NCBI GenBank assembly: GCA_000310025.1
Contig: FN648885.1
Location: 1-14,555, forward strand
Direction: 5' to 3'
Length of the DNA stretch: 14,555 nucleotides
Source of the DNA: Ectocarpus siliculosus
Lineage: Eukaryota > Sar > Phaeophyceae > Ectocarpales > Ectocarpaceae
In this document: positions 8,798 through 14,555 of the stretch, piece after piece
How the letters are laid out: the number at the start of each line of letters is the position of its first letter
Numbering within the stretch: position 1 is the stretch's first letter
The notes under the pieces: generated by a model
What the model was told of the DNA's origin: nothing
Database searches by the model: none
What the model saw: the letters and a program-made list of their open reading frames with translations, nothing else
Program-made: the position numbers and the translations under genes

Positions 8798-8896
8798 AGC
8801 GCAATGCTGCAGGCCGGTACGTAGAGGATGCCACGGATCACGGGCTTTGTAGCGCACTGCTGCAGCCCGTACGTAGAGGATGCCACGGATCACGGG
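8798..8896. repeat. Tandem duplication of about 47 bp
   Basis: Copies at 8798-8844 and 8851-8896 are separated by CTTTGT. The 28 bases at 8817-8844 and 8869-8896 are identical; the left parts differ by a few bases and one indel. Each copy contains GTACGT, which resembles a strong splice donor. Confidence 0.85.
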
Positions 8897-9057
8897 TGCG
8901 GTTTGAAGCTTAGGTGAACCAAGCCCCCGTCGGTTCAAACAAGAACGAGCAGCCAACCGGTGTCGCCAGCCTTCGTTTGACCACTCCGCCGCCCCCCCCA
9001 CCCCCACACCCCGCCGCCCGGTTACAACCTTGTTGCGTTGGTCTGTGGTCTCTTCAG

Positions 9058-10542
9058 AAAAAGCACGGGGATAAGTATATACCTCCCAAGCACGAGGAAT
9101 GGCGCAAGAAGGGCATTCGGCTCACTGCCGGGATGCTGATCACCTACCCGGACGTGGTGGGTGCATGCCTCGACTGCCCGTACGTTTGCGAGTCATGCAC
9201 ACCTGACGGGTGTTGGCACTCCCAGTCTGGTGTGTTTCGACGCATTCCGCCGCGCCCGCGCACCACAGAACATCGTGCTACCTTTCTATAGGATGTTGTT
9301 GCTCTAGGCCTCTAAAATATGGTGGGAAGGTTCATTTTCCCTTCTCTGCATCGCTTCCAAAAAGGCGTGGATGGCGGCACCATGCAGCGTTATTGGCGCG
9401 TCCTCTATATGTATGTAGTTCGAGGTCGGCTACAACAACACGCAGCACTTCGACAGCACTTGGACACCCGCTTGTGGTTGCCTGCGCTAAACCGGACGTA
9501 CAGGTGTCAGCACCTGGACGTGGAAACCGCTAGCTGCTGTCTTGTGCGTCCATTCCTGCTGCTCCTCGTCGACTCCTTGATTATTTTCGGCGCATGGACT
9601 GCTCACGTCCCGTCGTGTCCCCGCGTCCGTCGAATTTTGTTTGGTTGCAACACAGCTTAGGGTTGGAATGAGACCCTGGATACGGGGGTTCGTGACAGAA
9701 GTGCGGTCGGAGGAGGATCGCGATCCCAACCTCTTGCCCTTCAGTGTCAACAAAATGAGATGTGAGTGATGAGGTAGCCGGTGGGCACGAACGCATGCCT
9801 TTAATTGGCGCAGGGTCAAATCGCCCGTTTGAATCGGCCGACATTGCGTTGATTTGTTGTATTTTGGGCGGCGCATGGCTGCATTCTGGTTGCCGCTTGG
9901 CGTACATGTGTTCGTTCGAAGGGCAGCCTCAAAGCACGATTCAAGGATAGGAGACATATGATACCTATGCTCCCGACGCTATCGCATCACCTCCCTGTAC
10001 AAGTTCCCCGCATGGCTTACCGAACACACAACAGGGGGCTATGCAGATGACGGAATGACGCTGCTCACACTGTAGTCCTCCGAAAATATCATACCGATTT
10101 CCCCGCCCGCCCGTTCGTTCTTGCGCCTTGCTACGAAAGGCCCGACTGCGAATACCCTATCTTTCGGATGGCCATCGTGAAGGGCATCTTAACGAAAGGT
10201 GAACATCTCGCCTGCTGACCGGTGTCTTACGTTGGTGAACGGTGCCTGGGGTTGGTGTCAGTCACGTGGTTTAGTCCGCTGGTGGTAGCCCCGATAGGAG
10301 GAATGCCGCGTCAAGCATACCCTGTTTGCTATTTGTGGTGTTCGATGTTCACATCTTTGCACAACATCCTTTCGCCGTGAATCTGCTCCCCCAAAGAGGA
10401 AAGGGGCAACTACCCGGAGTGTTTCGAGTTCGTCCCGGGTCGTATCCCGGATGGCTCGTACGTTCCAGGCAGCGACTAGCTCGAGAAATTGGTGGCCGAC
10501 TTCGCAAAGAGTATTCGTGACAAAGGCGCTGGAGCACAGCTG
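9058..10542 (+). pseudogene. Unrecognised multi-exon protein with an in-frame TAG
   Basis: Not recognised. Exon 9058-9179 follows the acceptor TGGTCTCTTCAG and reads HGDKYIPPKHEEWRKKG, then RLTAGMLITYPDVVG, ending at GTACGT. A possible exon at 9419 (after TATATGTATGTAG) reads FEVGYNNTQHFDSTWTP, but its donor is unclear and the frame stops at 9488. Exon 10140-10198 (PDCEYPIFRMAIVKGILTK) ends at G before GTGAAC. Exon 10397-10542 then continues in phase with ERGNYPECFEFVPGRIPDGS and, after TAG at 10477-10479, LEKLVADFAKSIRDKGAGAQ, ending CTG before GTGAGT. Sequence on both sides of the TAG is clearly coding in the same frame. The exon phases 9058-9179, 10140-10198 and 10397-10542 agree, and the last joins in phase 0 to an acceptor at 11102, so the 11030-12812 gene may be its 3' part. 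A single substitution would explain the stop. Confidence 0.45.
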
Positions 10543-11029
10543 GTGAGTGAAAAGCATGAAGCATGATAATCGGAGTACATGTGTAGAACATATTTGACCG
10601 GTGTTTCCTTCGAGAATGTGACAAAGTGCCTGCCAGCTCTCGCAGTTTCCAGCCGCACCACAAGGTGTAGTTCGCGTGCAGCTCTCTCTCCTTCCCGCCT
10701 CTCGTGCATTTTGGGTTCCGATTCTCGGCTTCACGGGGTAAGCTAATTCCACTGGTATGGGAAGTAGGGAAAGGCGATATCACGTTCAAAACTTTCCCGG
10801 GGTGTGACCTCCACGTGCCCATGTTTGTAGGCCATTCGTACGACTAGGCAGGGTTGGCGGTAGGGCAGGTCGACAGAGTGCTCTTCTTTTCGCATTTCAA
10901 GGCCAATGCTTGCTAGACTTTGAGCGTTAGGGCTCGCCTCTCCGGGTCCTCTCGGCGTGGTCGCGCTTACTATGACCTTCGGCGTAACCCATACGATCAC
11001 CCACTGCTGTGCAACATTCACACGACAGA

Positions 11030-12812
11030 ATGCCTAAACTGGAGAGAACGCTGCGCGCTACACCCGCCCTCACCCCCCTGTGCCCATTTGCTCTTGTGCA
11101 GCGTGACGACGTGGTTTGTGCTGCAGGCAAGAGGAGAGCGGCGTCGGCTCTCCGGTCTACCACCAGTTTGACCGGCACCACTGCTGCTGCGTTTCCAGAC
11201 TGGGCGGTGTTGGACGTGGCCAACGAGCCAGATGGAGGTGTGGACGATAGGTTCTTCCAAGCACCCATCCTTCGAGATTATAGCGACGACAGCGACGACG
11301 AAAACGAACAAGAAGTGGTCCCCTCAACCGCGGCCCCGGCGCCTAAGAGGCCAACGAGGTCGGCAGTTGCCGAGAAGCGCGGCGGCACACCGGGGCTTCC
11401 GGGGGCCGCGAAGCCGACCGCGCCGGGTGCTACCAAGATGGGCAAGAAGAGAGCGGCAGCGCCGGGGGCCACGAGGCCGAAGCGCGGCGTCACAAAAGGC
11501 GCGGCGGCATCGACAGCGACAGCAGGCAACGTGGACCTGACGCAAGTTGACGGCGGCATCACCGCCGTGGTGGGTGCGGCGCCGGGTGCCAACAAGAGCG
11601 AGAAGACGGCACCGCCTACAGCAGCAGACACATCGGAGGTGACGGCGGGGGCGTCCTATGCGGCAGTTGGAGTTGCTGTCGCTGCCGCTGTGATGGCGGT
11701 GATGGCGGCGGGCGGGGGAGAAGCAGCCGCCGCCGTGGCCGCGGCTGCTGCTGGGAAAGCAGCGGGTGCCATGCCTCCGGCGACGGCGGAGGGAGGGGGG
11801 GGGGCTGCGGCGGCGGGAGAGGGCCGTGCGAAGAAGCCCCCGAAAAGCAAGAAAGACCAAGACCACGCCGTCAAAGCCGCGAGAAACACGGAGGACAAGA
11901 AGAAAAAAGCCGAGATAGCAGCCACCGCACGCCAGATGTCGGACGCCTCGAAGGCAGCGTGTAGGGCGTCTATGGCGGCACTCGAGAAGCAACAGAAGGC
12001 TAGGAACGAGCGAAAAGCGATCAAGGAGCACGCCGCCAACTCTGCCGCCTCCGCTGCTATTCAGGTGCGACCCCCCTCACACTCACATGTTTTTTTGTAG
12101 CAGCCGTGTGTTTCTTGTCTGGCCGTGCTTGGATGGGTTGCGTGTTGCACGTTGTGGTTCCGCGTCAAACACACTCGTCCTTTCCACCATTCTGTCCTCT
12201 CCCAGTATTTTTCGCAAGGTTCCTTTTTGCCCGACCTTCCAGGCGCCGACATGTAGTAATGTAATACTCCGTATCATTTTTTTTCGTCGGTTGGTCGTTT
12301 CCAGCAAGCGAATGAATTCCACGAGGCACGAGAGGAGAAGAAGACGGAACGGAAGAACGTTGCAGCGGGAAGCACCGGCGCTGAGGCCACGGCGCGGGCT
12401 TCGACGGCGAGTGGGTCAGGGAGCGGGGGCGTGCCGAATCACGAGGTGGGTTCCCCGCAGTGTTTTCCCTAGTTTTTTTTGGTCGACAGACACTAGGGTC
12501 AATCTTTGTGCAGCTCTCCTTCGTGCTCGTTGTGGAGCTGCGTCTACTTTGGGTGTGCGCATTGATGAAAATGCTAACTACGCCCCCACACGTCATTCTC
12601 CATTCTCGCTTCCGCGAAAGATGTACCATCTTCCGCAAAACTTCCACACTCCATGTGTACCATCATCATGCACGCATTATTCTAACCTACAGTATGCGAC
12701 AAATGTCCCACTTTTATCGTCGGCGCTTGTCCCATTTTCATGCACGGGTGTAGAGGATCTTGAGCTTTTCAAAATAGAGAAATTGCTGCTGCGAAAGCGT
12801 ATCGAAGAGTAA
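11030..12812 (+). CDS. Ala/Lys-rich low-complexity nuclear-type protein, three exons
   Basis: Not recognised. Exon 1 ends at 12064 (CAG before GTGCGA). It starts either at the ATG at 11030 or at an acceptor at 11102 (CTCTTGTGCAG), which would join in phase 0 to the exon ending at 10542. Exon 2 is 12305-12445 (after GGTCGTTTCCAG, ending CACGAG before GTGGGT) and exon 3 is 12756-12812, ending in TAA. All junctions are phase 0. With the 11030 start the protein is about 410 residues. It has an acidic patch (RDYSDDSDDENEQE), repeated Pro-Gly-Ala-Thr-Lys motifs, a long Ala/Gly tract (about 11640-11830) and a Lys-rich, probably coiled-coil C-terminal part (KSKKDQDHAVKAARNTEDKK), ending DLELFKIEKLLLRKRIEE. 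Highly basic and acidic tracts suggest a nuclear or nucleic-acid-binding role, but no domain is recognisable. An alternative last exon may start at 12923. Confidence 0.6.
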
Positions 12813-12922
12813 TGTAGCATGGCCTCGCAAATATATATTGCGCATGTTCGGGCCGACGTACCCCCCTGGTTCACTTGATTGAAAAATATTTGCACGCTGG
12901 GCGCGACGCTGCTCTGTCGCAG

Positions 12923-13147
12923 CTTGCGGAAATTCGTTTGCTCCAGGCCCGACTCAAGGCGGCCGAGCACGCGGCCGAGATCAGTCGACTAGAGCGCGCA
13001 GTGGCCGGCGGTGTTGATGGCCTCTCTGCCAACGGCAATGACGACCACGCCGCCTCCGCGGGGGAGCCGTCGGCTGGAGACGCCCAGGGTGCAAGCGGTG
13101 AGAGACTAGGTCTTCAAATAGATGGGCCGCCATCCCCGGTTCCCTAG
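12923..13147 (+). CDS. Coiled-coil exon, possible alternative 3' exon
   Basis: After the acceptor CTGCTCTGTCGCAG the frame reads LAEIRLLQARLKAAEHAAEI, a heptad-like coiled coil, then a Gly/Ala/Ser-rich tail to a TAG at 13145-13147. There is no ATG, so it must be an internal or last exon. Its phase 0 start fits the exon ending at 12445, making it an alternative to exon 3 at 12756-12812. It could instead leave early through the donor GCG before GTGAGA near 13099 and join the exon at 13243, but that join gives a poor reading. Confidence 0.45.
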   Translation, partial: LAEIRLLQARLKAAEHAAEISRLERAVAGGVDGLSANGNDDHAASAGEPSAGDAQGASGERLGLQIDGPPSPVP

Positions 13148-13242
13148 AACACTGCGCTACGCTAATCATTACATGGTGGTTCGTTTGTTCGCCTTGTGAT
13201 ATGAGCAGTATCCAGATCCACCGCGTTTGTTTGTTTTCTTAG

Positions 13243-13461
13243 TCATTGGGAAACCTCGCTTTGGGCACCGGCGTCGAAGCGGGCCCCGGCCCTGCATGTG
13301 CTCCCGCCATGTTTGGTCCACCGATTGTAACAGCCGTCCCTTTTGATGGGTTTCGTTTGTTTGGTTGCATGGGAATGTTAGGGCCGGTAGGTGTCGAACC
13401 TTTGCCTTTATATGTTTTCGTGCGGTCAGGCGTTGACTTTGCGTCAGAAGAACAGCTATAG
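13243..13461 (+). CDS. Possible exon, unrecognised
   Basis: It follows a strong acceptor, TTTGTTTGTTTTCTTAG. The open frame reads SLGNLALGTGVEAGPGP and then MFGPPIVTAVPFDGFRLFG, and stops with TAG at 13459-13461. Phase 0 is assumed. No domain is recognised and the preceding exon is uncertain. Confidence 0.35.
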   Translation, partial: SLGNLALGTGVEAGPGPACAPAMFGPPIVTAVPFDGFRLFGCMGMLGPVGVEPLPLYVFVRSGVDFASEEQL

Positions 13462-13607
13462 TCATGACACTGGACACCTTAAATCACTTGACCAGACCAC
13501 ATTTCCCACTGCTGGCGATTGCCCTTCTTGTCGGCTTTGAGACCTTCATAATAGTATTAATATTCATAACAATAGACTTAAGCGCCAATCCTTCCCTCTA
13601 TATTGTC

Positions 13608-13637
13608 CTCCAACTTGCATTGATTCTCCAACTTGCA
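13608..13637. repeat. 18-bp-spaced direct repeat at a splice acceptor
   Basis: CTCCAACTTGCA occurs at 13608-13619 and 13626-13637. The second copy is followed by G, making the acceptor used for the exon at 13639; the first is followed by T. Confidence 0.85.
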
Positions 13638-13638
13638 G

Positions 13639-13978
13639 GGGCAGACGCCAATATGGGGGAGGAGTGCCGCGGCGAGGGCGGCGGCGACGACGACAACGAC
13701 GACGACGACCCCCCACTGCGCAAGTTTGCCTCCAGTGTGTCCGCGTTGAGGAAAGACGGCGGCAGTAGGATGACCTACGGCAAGGTGTCGATCGACAGCA
13801 TGCGGTGCTGGAAGGAGTGCTACGACGATCTTCAAGGAACCCGCACTGCTGGTCGTGCCCAGCTCACCGCGATTATGGACAGCTCTACGTCGAGGAAGAA
13901 GGGGGCAGATGGTCAGAAGGTCACGACGAAGGTTACTGCCCCGTTGGTTCCCGGCTGCACCATGTCGACCGCCGGAAG
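13639..13978 (+). CDS. Acidic-tract exon, unrecognised
   Basis: It follows the acceptor CTCCAACTTGCAG and ends GGA AG before GTGAGC, a good donor. The frame reads MGEECRGEGGG (ATG at 13653), an Asp/Asn run, then PPLRKFASSVSALRKDGG and SIDSMRCWKECYDDLQGTR, with a Ser/Thr/Lys-rich end. The ATG could be a start codon, or the exon may be internal. The acidic run is compatible with a nuclear protein. The hydrophobic reading upstream (13464-13638) is the intron's pyrimidine tract, not a membrane segment. Confidence 0.5.
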
Positions 13979-14461
13979 GTGAGCAACGGGTTGGGCGAAT
14001 ATGTTGTTGGGAAGTAACCTTGTGGTAGGTGTATCCCTGGATGTGGCAAGCACTGTGTAGAGACAGTGTGCAAAGGCTCACAGAGTGACTGTTAAGTACA
14101 CTTGTTGAAAGACCAGATTAATGGTCGAAAGTGGCGCTTAGTTGGCCAAAAGGTAAGGAAAGAGGAAAGAGAGAGGAGTGATCGAGTGGGGGCGAGCACC
14201 ACGGGGGGCGAGCGTCCAAGCTATCACGGAAAGATGCACACACACGGGACATTGCAATATCCCGGTCACGCTAGCAGGCGGTTAATCCGACCTCTAGGAA
14301 CAACGCAAGAATATTCTAACGGACAATGGTCTCTCCCAAATGGTCCGATAATTCTCCTGAGGTGAATACCCACGTGCTGTGTTTACAGTAGTACAAATAC
14401 CTATGACTGACATTGAATTACCAACATCATTTGTAACGTACAGACAACTGCTTTGTTTCAG
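13979..14461. other. Probable intron sequence
   Basis: No convincing coding block was found between the donor at 13979 and the acceptor ending at 14461. A 12-codon candidate exon (14117-14152, reading INGRKWRLVGQK before GTAAGG) is phase-incompatible with both neighbours. Confidence 0.4.
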
Positions 14462-14555
14462 AGCCCCCAGTCTACTACCCTTCTCCATCAAACATTAATG
14501 AAGCCTTTGGCAATATTCCCCCCCCCCTCGGCCTAACGACTACGGCATGCACGAC
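14462..14555 (+). CDS. Partial exon running off the window end
   Basis: It follows the strong acceptor ACTGCTTTGTTTCAG. After two phase bases it reads PPVYYPSPSNINEAFGNIPP through to the window edge without a stop. A run of ten C (14518-14527) lies inside and is a place where a base error would shift the frame. It may continue the gene with the exon at 13639-13978, but the phases (2 versus 1) do not join directly, so a further exon would be needed. A GTAAGG donor at 14153 marks a possible short exon, whose phase also does not fit. Confidence 0.45.

Larger units (their letters stand above)
7051..9057. other. Mostly non-coding stretch after the helicase
   Basis: It starts with the helicase 3' flank; ATAAAA near 7070 is a weak candidate poly(A) signal. 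No named gene was found. One possible exon follows the good acceptor TGTTTTCCAG (ending 7533), with two competing open frames reading to about 7682 and 7705; I could not choose between them. A 39-codon frame with a hydrophobic middle lies at 8705-8824. Otherwise there are hairpins, a short GGGGAGA-rich tract near 7370-7395 and the 8798-8896 duplication. Confidence 0.4.

Noticed and set aside
8381-9007. 208-codon minus frame across the tandem duplication
   Set aside because: It has no recognisable domain, contains the non-coding duplication and has no supporting splice sites.
10458-10479. GTACGT..CTAG as a tiny intron removing the in-frame TAG
   Set aside because: 22 bases is too short for a spliceosomal intron, and removing it would shift the frame.
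11324-12031. Long minus-strand frame of 235 codons
   Set aside because: Antisense shadow of the Ala/Lys-rich exon; its Arg/Leu-rich content reflects GC-rich triplets on the other strand.
13464-13638. Hydrophobic plus frame that looks like a membrane segment
   Set aside because: It is the pyrimidine-rich end of an intron, followed directly by a good acceptor.

Overview
The window looks like nuclear DNA from an intron-rich eukaryote, most plausibly a brown alga or related stramenopile; that taxonomic call is an inference. The evidence is short coding blocks bounded by GT..AG junctions (donors such as GTGAGT, GTGAGA, GTATGT; pyrimidine-rich acceptors), a vertebrate-like start context (ACCGCCATGG), many low-complexity Ala/Gly/Gln proteins, and a CxC5-type cysteine-cluster protein of the kind linked to KDZ transposons. 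No prokaryotic operons, tRNA or rRNA genes, or CRISPR arrays were seen. Most long open frames begin at GTG or TTG and are not genes as they stand, so I read exons from splice sites and phase rather than from frame length.

Layout. Positions 25-1917 (minus) hold five blocks whose splice phases agree, forming part of a gene I cannot name; more coding-like sequence lies upstream at 2050-2386. One intron carries a 184-bp foldback element, and another carries a 20-bp tandem repeat. Positions 2944-4123 (plus) hold a CxC5/KDZ-associated protein with a small reading-frame break. Positions 3800-4240 are a non-coding strip with a hairpin, a heptamer repeat and TTAAAAACGAC/CCAAT motifs. It leads to a second plus-strand gene starting at 4243, which has a frame break at a G run and possible exons to 5681.

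Positions 6321-7050 (plus) encode the last two exons of a UAP56/Sub2-type DEAD-box RNA helicase, the only confidently named gene. The rest of that gene is not recognisable upstream. Positions 7051-9057 are mostly non-coding, with two hairpins and a 52-bp tandem duplication.

Positions 9058-10542 (plus) hold exons of an unrecognised gene with one in-frame TAG. It is phase-compatible with the Ala/Lys-rich gene at 11030-12812. From 12923 to the window edge are further exons, including one that runs off the end. The repeated small breaks (two frameshifts and one TAG) beside a transposon-associated protein suggest partly decayed mobile-element DNA around a single housekeeping fragment. Assembly errors at homopolymers are the main alternative for the two frameshifts.
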